64,000 bases of DNA, taken from the NCBI GenBank assembly GCA_013399855.1, contig VXAY01005956.1, forward strand, positions 1,471,319 through 1,535,318, written 5' to 3'. Below, in pieces: positions 27,250 through 39,554 of the stretch (position 1 is its first letter; each line of letters begins with the position of its first letter). The position numbers were made by a program, and so were the translations under genes. Under the pieces are notes generated by a model. It was given only the letters and a program-made list of their open reading frames with translations, searched no databases and was not told the origin of the DNA. The DNA is from Oxyruncus cristatus. Lineage: Eukaryota > Chordata > Aves > Passeriformes > Cotingidae.

Positions 27250-30200
27250 TTCCTTTACCACAAAGGCTTTGAAGAACACTGTGGTTGATTCTCTGAGAGG
27301 TAGGTGAATATTATTTTCATACCAAATTAGTTGTGAGATGAAACACATGTTACCATCAAAAAAACCCTTAAAACTCAAATGTGGTCCTCAGTGATAAAAA
27401 CATTCCAAAAAAGAAAATTCCAGAATACCAATTTTTTGTCTTTCTTTTTGTACATTAATACCGTGTCTAGCAATTGGCTTCTTTGTCCATGACAAAAGTA
27501 GCTTGATGTTATAATCAGAAAAATAAACATGAATACTAGTACATAAAATAGATAAATGAATACTCAATGTTTTTTTCAAAGGGAAAAACCTAGGGATAGT
27601 GCAGACTAAACTTAACGTAATTGATAAAGTAATGATGTCATGACTTTACAAATAATAGAATAATAATATATCAAAATTGTCAGACTGGATCGAGTCTGTG
27701 GTGCATCTAGTTCTGCATCATTTGTTAGTACAGAATTATTTTTCCTAATACAACTGGAATGAGATGATGGTTCATTATGCTCATGAAGCACATATGTCTC
27801 CCAAATTTTTTATTCCAAAGTTTTATCAGAATCTTTCTGAACCCTGGCTCCACTGTGGGCAGTAACTCGAGTTCCAACTGTGTGCTGTGTAAGGACCCGT
27901 TCATTCTTCCTGGCTTTTTTATCCTGGTATTGAAACTGTGAGAAAAGGAACAGGAATTTTATAGGATCTAAGCGGGTCTAGGTGCTTACCTCCTCCCACC
28001 AAATTTCATAAGGGTTTCAAAACTTGATTTTCTATCAGGATAGGTACAAGGACATAATGCACCTTTTTTCCCAGACTACTACTTTTGTACTTCCTCATCT
28101 TACTCTACACACCTGCCGTAGCCAGTCTAAGTCTTACTGACAATTATCTTCTGAGGAACAAGTGTGTTCATTTACCTTCTGTCTGACATGCTGGCTGCAA
28201 AGGCCTCCCCACGTTTGCTGAGTTTTGATGTCAGTTCAGTTGGGAAAGGATGAGTCCCACAAAGAGGAAACTGCACGATACACCTTGTGCTTGGTGCAGG
28301 AGCTGTTAATCTACAGACTAATCCAGTTGATACATATGGTTAGGCAGTTAGGTAACTATCAGGGCACAACACTACCTTTCATCTCCTAGGGTAATGCAAA
28401 AGTTATATCTCAAATCCAATTTAAATTGGTGCTCCCTTGAGCTCAAAGATAATTTCTCTCTAATCCTCTTCTGGTTGTCTATAGGGTAACCTTCAAAATC
28501 TCAGAAATGACACTGTAAAAAAAAAAAGATCAAGTCATAATTTTTTAGCACAAAACCAAGCTATTTTTCCTGGTGGCACTATGTTCCAGCTGTTATCAGA
28601 TTCAAGAATTCTTCAATTGCCTTGAACTCTGCATTATTTTACTTTTCCAGATTTTTGCCAATGAAAATACCTCAGCACTGCTTGAAGAGAAAATAATCTT
28701 GTCAGTTTTATTGTGCCATATCTGAGATGATGAAGGTCATGCTAACTACAAGTCTGTTCCAATTGCTACAGGGTTGGGTGAGGTGGACTTTTTATTTTAT
28801 TTTTGGTTTTCCCCTTGCTACTACCACAAAGTAATAGGGATTTTCCCCTTTCATTCATCTTGCCTTTTGTTGTTTTTAATCGACCACCCATCAGTGCCGA
28901 ATTGCCTTGTAACTGTCTGCTGAGCTTTCATTTGACAGAGATAGCTGCTATTGTTAGCAGGAGCCTTCACTTCAGCCCATTTAACTTTCCTCAGTTTGAC
29001 AGCTTCACAATAGCCACCTTCCATCTAAAGAAAACTGTGATTTAGTAGAAAGGGAATGTGGGACAACAGCCTGATCTGTCACTCAGTCTCCAGTGAGTTC
29101 TCTTGGCATAAAGTTCCCCTACAAAGCCGGAGGATGAAATACTACATAAAAATAAGATGGTCATGAGACATGTTCAGTTATATATTCTGGTAAAATCTAA
29201 ACAGCAATCACACTTAAAAATACAGCCCTTTCCTGTCAGTAATACTCCATGCTGGGCAGCAAAATAAATATTTTGATTGATTCTAAATTTCCATTTTTCA
29301 CTTACATTCCAGAGTAACACTTGGCTCTTTTTTTCTGCTCTTTTATTTACCTGGTAATTGCGCTCAGATTGATCTACAACAACTCCTAGTGGAAACAATA
29401 TGTCACGAGTAAATTAAAGCTTTCATTGGACCAGTTGTTGGTCCTACTCCATGTAAGTCTACATGAAAAGATGTTAATGGATTAAGAGCCTGGATGTCCT
29501 CCTTTACTGACAATTAAAAAAGTCATACTACAGCTGCCTAAGAACAGTCTCTGAATATTTCACAGCTCAGCTCCACATCCAGCTGTCCTGTCACATGCAC
29601 TTTGCATTGTGACTGTTGTGCACTTATACCTAACACCCTTTTGCAGTTAAGCTTAGATGTGGTTTTATCATTTGGCACAAATGACAAGCTGTAGCTATCC
29701 TGATTTCCAGGCACCACTTTTTTTTCTTCTAGTCATAGTTCAATAACTGCACTATTTTCTTGTCCAAAATCCTGGATGCCAGTTTGATGAACACTTGCCT
29801 GCTAAAAAAACATGTCTAGAAAATGAAAATTTGACTACCATAAAGCATAACTTATTTCAGTCCATCTATATGCCTCTCTTTAACTCTCATTAACTTCACC
29901 AGAAAAGGCATGAGAAAACAGTTGACACAGCTGCACACTGCAGAAGGAACCCCCTAAACTGATGGCCAGGTTCGCCTGAGTTTGAGAACCATTTCCTAAT
30001 ATTTAAAATAAATAAGCTGCTCTGGGAGTGGTAACTGATCACCGAGCAACACATGAATTTTTGTTGTGTAGCAGCCATTCAAAGCTTCAGTTAAGAACTT
30101 GCCAGAACTACACAGAAAGGCATGTACAGAAATGGAGAGAGAAAATTGGATGGCAGATAAACTCCAGTAAAAAGACAGATAACAGTTGCTAGAGAAGCAT

Positions 30201-31739
30201 CTATTGCCCAGAGTTCACTTGTGAGAGAGTACCCACGAGGCTACAACTAGGAAGAACACCAGACTGCTCCACTGTTTCTAATTAGGGAGGACATCCTTCA
30301 TTTTATAGCTCCTGTGGTCTAATTTGTAGAGAGCCATATCCCCAAAAGCTTTCTGTAAACCAAATTAAAACTCATTCCATCAAGGAGTTTGAGCAATCTA
30401 TGGTCTCTGATCACAATATATACTCATGGTCATGGAGCTGCTTCAGGCAGTCAGCTGGGGGGCACATTCTTTTTTGGTTTTAGGGCTATTCTTTTTCCTT
30501 TTTATTAGGAAACAGCAAATTTATTCTAGGAAAATTTTAAAGACCAGTGAATCTGGTTCTGTTTAAACAGTTACTCGTAAGAAGGAACAGTACATACAGT
30601 CCCCCTCTACTGATTTTCCTGGTGTTCTCTGACTTTTAATTAAAACATTTTTCTCCTTACTTTTTTTTACACAAGACACCTCAAAGCTTCAGCCAGCTCA
30701 ACAAACATTGCTAGCAATTTTTTTCTCTAAATTAAAAAAAGTTAGCTTAGGGCTTTTTTTGAAGACTCAAGACTTCATGAATGCCTTTGAAGTTTGCAGT
30801 CCCTTCTCAATCCAAAAAACGTTCATATCATGTGCAGCAGTAACACAAACATCCTACGGGTCTTTCCTCTCTGGTAAAGGAGGGGAAATTCTGTCTGTAG
30901 GCCCGTTCAGTCCTTGGCCTCTATGCTGCCACTGTCAACAAGAGTGCCAATTAGGATCACAGATGCTGGACTTGGACACATGTCCATTAGACTCTGATGG
31001 AGAACTTCATGTCACACAGGCCACTGAATAGCTCTGAGACTGTAATGACTTTTGTTCCTCACAAATCTGCCTTAAATTTCAACCAGTAACCCGAAGGTGA
31101 AAGGGTCCATCACCCTATTGTTAGAGCAGCCTGTGCCAGCCAGAGCCCTCAATTATACAAAGAATTTGGTGTCACTTGGTTGCTGAACTTCTTACAAATG
31201 CCCATGTGCAGATGAAATTCCCTGAAAACGTGTCCCTCTTGCATTCCTGTGGGATCTAATATAAATGCACAAGTCTATATGCATCTGGCATGGCTGTTTG
31301 TATCAACCAACACTGCAAACACTAACTTAGATGCTGATTTCCTTCCACATGCAAAGGGACTGAGCTAAATTTCTTCAAGTAAGATTTCAAGAAAGTATTT
31401 ATCACAGGTGGTGTAATTATGGAATTACCTGTGGAAAAACACAAAGGCTGAGGGATCTAATGAGTAAGTGGAAAACCACAGTGTAATATCAAACAAAATG
31501 TCCACAGTCAAAATATTGCACTCAGTAAAGGTCACATACTCCCTGCCTTGAGGAACAGCAGAGTACACTTTGAACGCAGGCAGGTGAGAGCTTTGCCTAT
31601 ATTATGTGAGGAGATTTTGATAAACATTCCAACCTATTCTGACAACGGGTGGCCAATATGGCAAAGTGCTTCACAGTGGTTTGCAGTAGCGGTTTGATAT
31701 TAAAAACTGACCGGTAAGACATTCGAGAGGCTGGCCCAA

Positions 31740-31900
31740 AATGCTGAGAGCTGTTAACCTTGAGAAGCTGATGAACCGGGGATGCCCGTGTGGCAGCACC
31801 GTCGCCCGGTGGAGCCTGGAGAGCCCCAGATCCTCGGGAGGGTGTTGCTGACCACTCTGCTGCGCCTGCTACACCCAATCTCCTTTCTCTCCGCTCCGTA
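31740..31900. other. CpG-containing GC-rich patch
   Basis: This short stretch has many CpGs (cccgtg, caccgtcgcccgg, ctcgggagg, tgcgcc, ctccgctccg) in otherwise A+T-rich intron. It overlaps a 93-codon minus-strand frame with no recognisable product. It could be a retained GC-rich repeat fragment or a small regulatory element; I see no motif that decides. Confidence 0.4.
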
Positions 31901-33420
31901 TCCCTGTCTCTTCCATTAAGCCTTTATCCACTCATTTCAAACAAAACAAATATATGCACTGTTGTTTAAAGGCTTATCTACATTTCCTGTGAGTTATTTT
32001 CATCAGTAGCACTCTATTAAAGTTATTTCAAAGTAAACTAGCACGAGAGGGAGCAGAGACTGTGTAGCACTGTATCATGTGTCTTCTCAAACCAGTTAAA
32101 TCACAGCAAGAAGTTAAAAAAAAAAAAAAGAGATCTATTTAAAACTAGATTAAGCTCAAGCTGCTAAAGCATAATAAATTGCTCTATTTTAACTGACTGA
32201 ACTGTGCACACTTAGAATACAAGGGCATATTTCATTTGGGTTTATGCAATTGTTCAGTCTACTTTTCTACCATTTCACCCATCACCAGATGAGAGAACTT
32301 GTCAGGCAAAATTGTAGTTAATGATGTTTAATGGTGGCTAAGCCCAACAGACTTGTTTATTTCTTTTCTTCTTTTTTGTTGCTTCACTTTCACTGAAATA
32401 ATGAAAATATTACATGAAAAACTTCTATATTATTTGCAGGAAAAGCTTCCATTACCAATGTTAGGTAACATAAAGCTTAATCTGATTTATACAGCAATCT
32501 ATATAAATCTACTTTTATGTTTTATTTGATTCCAGCCATTAGGCTGTGCTAGGAAGTAATTCTAAAATATATATCATGGTGGCAATTCACTGTACTATAC
32601 CAAATTAATCTACATAAATCTATACCTGTGTGCAGGGAACCAGCATGGTAACATCACCACTATGGAGGAGGAACAGATGCCAGTAATTCTACTTGTAGGC
32701 TTTCTAGGAAGTTCAAGATTTCTCTAACTACTGAGCAGAATACAAATGTCCCCCGTCGAAAAATTCCTCCGTCTAAATTAACTGTATCATCATTAGCACA
32801 GCTCTTGCATTCTAAATTTCAGAATATGAACCTGCATATCAGGAGAGGTATTTCCCCTTTATGACTGATCTAAAGTCAGAGAGCTGGAGCACGAACGGGC
32901 TGTTTGGAACAGCATATCCTTTTAAAAAACCTGTATTCCTTACTGATTTAAGTTCCTCACATAGCTGAAGCCAGTGTGCTTTGCACAGCTGAATGAGGCC
33001 AGCTGGCAAAGTAGGAGCGTATCAGCATTCTGACTGCTTTTCTTTTGTTTGAATATTACCTCAGTGGCCGCACACTAAACGATGTGAACTTGATGGGCTT
33101 GACTATGACCTCAGCTAAACCGAACAATATGAAGCTGGCACATCTGTAATCTCAGGCTTGCTATTTTTCAATTTATTTTTTCACCTGATTTGTATTAAGA
33201 TGTGGTTCAAATTTTAAAATAAAAATAAAAAGGGCCCTTCTGCATTCCAAATCAATCAGCAAATGCTGGCATGCCAGAAGGCAGGCTTCATCTGCCTCTT
33301 CACACCACATTTGGTGGATCCCTGACTTATGAGAGCTTGATTTCTAAATGTTTATGCAGAAAGAAATGCTTTACACATCCGCTCCTTCTCAGATAGCCTA
33401 CAGGGATTTCTGGCAATACC

Positions 33421-33454
33421 TTTTTTTTTTCCCCCTTTTTTTTTTTTTTTTTTT
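33421..33454. repeat. T/C homopolymer tract
   Basis: T10, C5, T19 in succession. A low-complexity pyrimidine run with no adjoining retrocopy recognised. Confidence 0.95.
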
Positions 33455-34874
33455 GCCTGCCTTCCAGGTTTTCTCCCTGTGGATACATAAAGACAGAGTG
33501 ACAGCAGGAGTAGGCTCAACTCTCAGTGAGCAGCATCCGTACTTATTATTGCCATTGACTACATGAGATAAGCTGGACATCTGTCTTTACTTTTAGCAAG
33601 TTCTACAAGGATAAACACGAACATGAATGTGGGCTGCCCATGGACAGTTTACTGGTGCTCTTTTATACTCCCATCCCATCGCTGTGCTTCTGTCACTTTT
33701 GTCTGAGCTATATTTCAGCCTCGGGTCACAAGAGTTCAAAACATAGTCAATTAATCAAATGGCTTCTATGAACATAACACTGCAGTTCAATAACTGCTTC
33801 CTATTCAACATAGCCAAGGAAATGAAAGGAGGAGGTTAATGTGGAGATGGCTAGGTTACATGTGGAGCTTTAAGCAGCAATCTCTGATTAGTCATCATCA
33901 CACAGTGCATTTTATCGGTGGAGTTATTTTATGTGAGACGAAAGAACAAACCCAGGATGTTTATGGCCTGATCCTACTCTCAATAAAGTCAAGTTCTTCT
34001 GTTGACTTATGCCTACCAGTTCAGGATCTTTGATCATGGCAATAAAATTACCAAAGCAGCAGAAAACAAAAGAGAGAGAGATAAAAACTCTCTCTTAAAA
34101 TGCACTGTGTTTACACGAAGCAAGATATAGGATTCAAGCCTCTGAGGTGAAATAGCTGTTCCCAAAAGGAGGGGAACTGAATATGGGACATGGCAGCCAA
34201 TAGGCTGAAGGGATGGGGACAAGGGTATTATATTGGTGCAGCAGGTTTACATGGGTATGTTTTACAGTGGTATGAGGTGGGGTTTGTAAAGCTGCTGACA
34301 GCAGGTGCTGACAGTGGAAGGCCCAAATTCCTCAATCTTTACAGCCTGAACACAACCCATCAAATGGGGTGGGAAGCAGCGTGCTTAGCCTGCCAGACAC
34401 CCCCTAGGAGGGCTTTTCTCTGCCTCAGCTTCATAGAAGTGCTGGGATTCTGCTTCGCATCACCCAACTCTGTTAAAAAGGGGTTGAAATAACCCCTCTA
34501 AGCAGTGTGAGAATTCTTCTTTTTGATGCGATAAAAAACGTAAATATGTGTTTCTAACCACTGAAGACAGCAAGCTTTGGAGGGCTTAAATGGAAAAAGC
34601 TAGTTTAGATTGAGCCAATTCTGGGTATTGCCACACATGTCAAATAGCACTTCACTTGACAAATGGTCCCAAAGAAATCTATGGAGCTATTCAGGGGGTA
34701 TGGTGGTGTTTGGTATGAGTAAGGAGATTAGAATCTGGCCCTTGTTTTATTTTCAGAGAGATTTCAAACATGTGTTTGTTCTAATTTTCCCTTCCTTCTA
34801 GGTTAGAATACCAGATTGCTGGTATTCACTTGGCTCGGCTTTAGAGGCAGAGGGATGTGAAAAACAGCACCAGT

Positions 34875-34894
34875 AAAAAAAAAAAAAAAAAAAA
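34875..34894. repeat. Poly(A) tract
   Basis: Twenty uninterrupted A residues. No AATAAA lies just upstream on the plus strand and no retrocopy body was recognised. Confidence 0.95.
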
Positions 34895-34997
34895 TTACAA
34901 ACTCTCTAATATATGACCAAAATAGTTTTTTTCCCCTGTAAAATATGTGGCATAAATGAATTCCATAATGATGCTATGTGTTATAAAAGTTTTATTG

Positions 34998-35075
34998 GCA
35001 CTCGTTTGGGATTACCCGCATAACTCACTTGTGAGTTCACTACTCGTGGGTAATGCACTCATCCCAAATGCGTGC
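34998..35075. repeat. 78-nt imperfect hairpin (palindromic element or structured RNA candidate)
   Basis: There are three nested pairings. The outer arms, GCACTCGTTTGGGA (34998-35011) and TCCCAAATGCGTGC (35062-35075), pair at 12 of 14 positions plus one G-U. The middle arms, TTACCC (35012-35017) and GGGTAA (35048-35053), pair fully. The centre, aactcacttgtgagtt (35022-35037), is an inverted repeat with a 2-nt spacer. Flanking gttttatt and aaaaacc extend the symmetry weakly. Unequal bulges separate the blocks. Such nested symmetry suits a decayed palindromic MITE or Eulor-like element better than a classical pre-miRNA, because the loop is very tight. Confidence 0.6.
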
Positions 35076-37374
35076 TAAAAACCAGCTTATGTAAAAAGTC
35101 CTATTAGAGTTTAACAGAGAATAAACTAACAGTTTTTTTACAGAAGCCTCTCACAGTACAGAGGTCCACAGAAATTATAAAAATCTTGGTCTATAATAGG
35201 CAATGTTTTCATTAGGCTTATTCCAATCATCCCATATTAAATTCTGTAAATTCTTAACCAGTGATATGCATATCCAATCTGCAATTTCACATTCTTCCTC
35301 TCCCTATTCACAGCTTTGGGCCATATCATACACGTTACTGGACCAAGAGACAACAAACTGTAAGAGTCCTTGCTTTAGCAACTGCACTGTCTAAACTGAA
35401 AAAGGCAGGGAATGGGAAAAAAACCCCAAACATTGTTCCTATTTATAGAGTGAAAACAGAGACAATTTCCAAAATGTCATACAGGAAGTCCCTGTTGGAG
35501 CTGGAATTAAAATCAAATTCTCCTGAGCACCAATCTATTGCCTTAACAACAAATTCACCTTCCCCCAACATCTGTGTTTTGATTCACCTACTGTATTCCA
35601 TGCTCATCCCCGTACCCTTTAAACATCTCTCTCTAGCACTGTGACATGATTAGTATCTGTTTTGACTTAAAGCATCACACACACCCCCTGCACACCTGGA
35701 CAAGCCAACTCGTGAGGAGCGTGGGGAAGGCTGTCAGGCACTCAGTGCATCAGGAAGCAACAGTTCAGTTTTGCACAGTGACCATTACCAAGCACCTAAA
35801 CTTGGTAAACGTAGCCCGGGGCAATTCCTGAGCACCACAAGGGAAGCTGCAGCAGAAACAGGAGCAGAGCTGATGCTGACTGGGCACAGTTAAGCTGATT
35901 TTCCTGTTTTCTTTCCTACTTTCCCCCTGTTTTCTTCTCTAAATATCTTCTGACTCACGTCCGTGCCTGTGAGGACTATACAGCCAACAGTCAAACCTCC
36001 TGCCCTGCCACGTCCGACCTGAAACATGACCACCACCCAGAGAAGTTCAAAAGCGCTTGTAGAGAATTAGGGAGAATTTCTGTAACTAACCTAGGGGTTT
36101 GGTTTGGGTTTTTTTCCCCTGAAAGAAATGGAAAAGGGGCACCAAGATGCCCAAAGTACCTGATTATTGTCTCTAAGTAAATATTTCCTCTCAACATTCA
36201 GGTGAATGTTCTGTGAAAATTTATCACAAATGTGATTTGCTAGGTATATTGAGTATTAATGCAATATAGTTATTTCCAAGTAAGGTGGGAACAGAAAATA
36301 AGGAAAAACATTTGCCCTTCTCATCTTTAGAATGATTTCTTACCTAAAGATACACGTATCACCTGATTTTCAAACACTTCAGAGCAAGCAACTTTTTCTA
36401 AACCCAAGGAACATACCTACTATTAACAATCTGAGCAGTGTCTAATAAAAAAGCACTTAAGCACAAACTGTACTTAATTTATATGACAAGTAGCTATAAG
36501 TTATCAACCCCAGAATCCTGTGCAGAAGTTAAATATTCAGTTTTTCTTTACTAATTCAAGTAGGATTTTTATCCCTCAACTGTGCAAGCTTGACAGCAGT
36601 GGAAAATGAGTCAAGTCAACCCTTCAGCAAGAAACTGTATCACGGAGGGTGCTGGGAGGAGGAGAGATACAGGGAAGTCAGAAAGGTAGAAAGTTTACAG
36701 ACTTTCAGAGCACTCTCAGTGGTCAATACAGGCATAAATATGCCATCTATTTTCACTGAACCCACTGGCAAAGCTACCAAATTGCTGAAAAAAATTATTT
36801 TTAGCATAGGCAAGTCCATTGCCGAAATGGCCTAGAGCAGGAGGGAAAAGTGCCTGAAACAACAGAACAGGTCTGATGTGCTGCATAAATGCTAAGGGGA
36901 AGGCTGTAGGAAGGACAAACACATGTTCTCTGCTTAGAATATATATTGAAAAAGAAATGTCAGAGGACTGGTCAGTCCAGGGAAGGAAAGAAGGTAATAA
37001 AGCAATAATCTCAGGTGCAGCTCTGGAATCACCCAAAACCTGCAGCGTTCTGTAGGGATTTTAAAGAGCACATTCAGAAAATTTGTTAAGAATTAGGAGA
37101 GCAGGGTCAATAAAGCTAAACTCTGTCAATAATCACTCCTTAGTACGTACAAGGATCTTCCACCACAGTGCCCAAGGGCTACCCCTGAACTTAGAACTGA
37201 ACTTTTCAAATGTAAAAAGACCCATTTATTGTAGCAAATCATTTGAGAAAACCTTATTACGGGAAAAGGCCTAAAAATAAAGCTGTTTTTTTTTAACACC
37301 CGGGACTGAAAACCCCCCCTCTCTCCTCCCTGAGACCATCTACGAACCAAACTTTGCCAAGAGGAATATTTAAT

Positions 37375-37870
37375 GAGAAGTTTTCAAGTCATTAGCCCGG
37401 CCATAACAGCGACTGCAGGGATTCTGGAGGCTGGAGCTGGCCACACACAGAGCGACCAGGTTATCAAAACACAAGGGCCAGCTCTGCACTGGCTGGGGCA
37501 GCACCCACGGGTGGCCAGGGAAGGAGCAGGAATCCCTCTCTCCCATACCTGCTCATCTTCTCACCTCTGAAGCAACAACCCAGGTGTGTTGCAAAGGCAT
37601 TTTTACCTCGCTCTGAGCACACGGCGCCGGCAGTACCGTGCTCTGCCCCGCTCAGCTGAGCATCACCCCGCACAGCACTGCCCCTACGCTGCTCCTGAGG
37701 CCATCCTGGGACACGGGGACACACCAGCTCTGGCCTGGGAAACTCTAGTGCAGGGTGACACCACAGCTGTTCCCACGGCTCTCATCCTCACTTTGGAACA
37801 TCACCCCAGCCTCAGAGGCTCAGCCGCAGGCTTTAGGGATAAGTTGGCGTATGGCTTTTAGGAGGAGCAG
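37375..37870. other. GC-rich block inside the large intron
   Basis: About 500 bp are distinctly richer in G+C and CpG (for example acggcgccggcagtaccg) than the flanking DNA. Open frames of 60-90 codons on both strands overlap here, as expected from composition. I recognise no domain, LTR end or promoter motif. It may be an old GC-rich repeat, an intronic CpG-containing regulatory element or an unrecognised alternative first exon region. Confidence 0.4.
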
Positions 37871-39539
37871 GGACACAAAAATTCATTGCAAGCTTATGTT
37901 TTACTTGTGTATTTACACAAAGCATGTGTTCAAAGTTAAGAAGCCCTCCACTTCTATAATTCAAAACATCGTGGTAGCTTGGGACACTATTAATGCTGAA
38001 TTTGTACAGATACTGACTGCTTGAAACAAAGGCCACTTGAAGCGTTTCGCTCACAGTGAAAATATCTAAGGGGAAGGGTGGGAGTTATGTGTTATGTGAC
38101 TTCAAAGAGCAAAATAAGCAATTTTTTAAAAGAGAACTACTTAAATCATGAAAGTTTTTAAGAGGGCTATCTAGGCCCTAGAACTGGATCTTGCTCTTTT
38201 TCTGCAGATGACATTCCAACAGTCTTGTTTATTGTCAAATGGCTCCACGGTGCTAATCTGCAAAGGTATGTTACCAGAAAACAGAAACTGCCCAGAAGCA
38301 CTTGATAAACGTGGTTCTTGAGAAGGACCTTCATGGTCTTCAGATGAATGAACTTAGTCTGGTAAGTTCACTGAGATGACTTTTATGACTAAGTGCCCTG
38401 GGATCCTGCTACAGTGTTAATTCATCCAGTTTATCCAGCAACACAGTAAGGCCACTACCATTCAAACTTGTAGCAGATTTAGCATTTGAGTGTCACACAA
38501 AAAAATACCCACTCAATTTCAAAACTTTCAGCTTTAACTGCTAATTTCAGTCAGAATATCCCACGAAGATGCACTTTGTCATCCCTCATACCAAACAGAG
38601 TTTTGCTGTTCCTTTTTAAAAGGCCTTCAGGAACTCATTCCTAAAGGAACTTGCCACTGAAGTCCTAACCTGGTCAGGCATAGGATAACATGCACATGAG
38701 GTTCCAACCAAGAGCTGGCAACACAGCACACTTGAGTCCAACCTCCACCCCTCCTTCTTCCTCAGCAGGAAATTTTGTTTCAGCACAACTGAAGATTTTC
38801 CAGACAAAACCCCAGCAGGTCTTCTACAAGTGCATGTCCCTCAGCGCCAAAACACATCGGCACCATCTGGACTGACACGAGTGCACTTGGGAACTGCTGG
38901 ACTACCCTGAAGGATGTCCTGGGCAGGCACAGCAAATCCCAGCACACAGTAAATTAAAAAAAAGCATGCACATTTCTGTGCGGGAAACATGACAAATCTG
39001 TGACAAACCCATTGAATTCTGCTCCCAAACTTCATGGGACTTGGTGCTCACAAGCACTGAACAATCTGCAGTCTAACACCTTGAATGTTTAATGCTGTAT
39101 CCCTGCTTCATTCTGCTTTCACTTTCACCCAGTAAAATCAACTGCGGTTTGAAGGATACTAAGTCTAAACATGTTTTTTTCCCCTGAGAACAAGCTCTGA
39201 AGCTGTAAATTATTAATATTAATAATGGGAAAAATCTGTCACGTATAAATGATATAAACAAACAGTAACAACCACTTAAATTTGTTAATCTGGGAATTTC
39301 TTTTCTCTGATTTTCTTTCACAAACAAAATATTTTTTTCATCAGGCAGTATTCATTATACTCATCCTTGGTGTAGTTACAAGGCAAAAAAAGTGGATTAT
39401 TGATGAAATAGATCATAATGACTCTTTCCAAGCCATTATCATTTATCATTTAAATGTGTATTCAATGAGCTTTAATCTGCAAATTTGTCACGACTGGGAG
39501 CCATTATGATTTAACAGATTCATTGTGTTTGCTTTATTC

Positions 39540-39554
39540 TTTTTTTTTTTTTTT
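39540..39554. repeat. Poly(T) tract
   Basis: Fifteen uninterrupted T residues; a simple homopolymer. Confidence 0.9.

Noticed and set aside
31597..31878. 93-codon minus-strand frame as a possible AFF exon
   Set aside because: No similarity to AFF proteins and no acceptor/donor pair with fitting phase; only the CpG content is notable.
39209..39226. ATTATTAATATTAATAAT perfect palindrome
   Set aside because: Pure A/T sequence in which self-complementarity is easily reached by chance.
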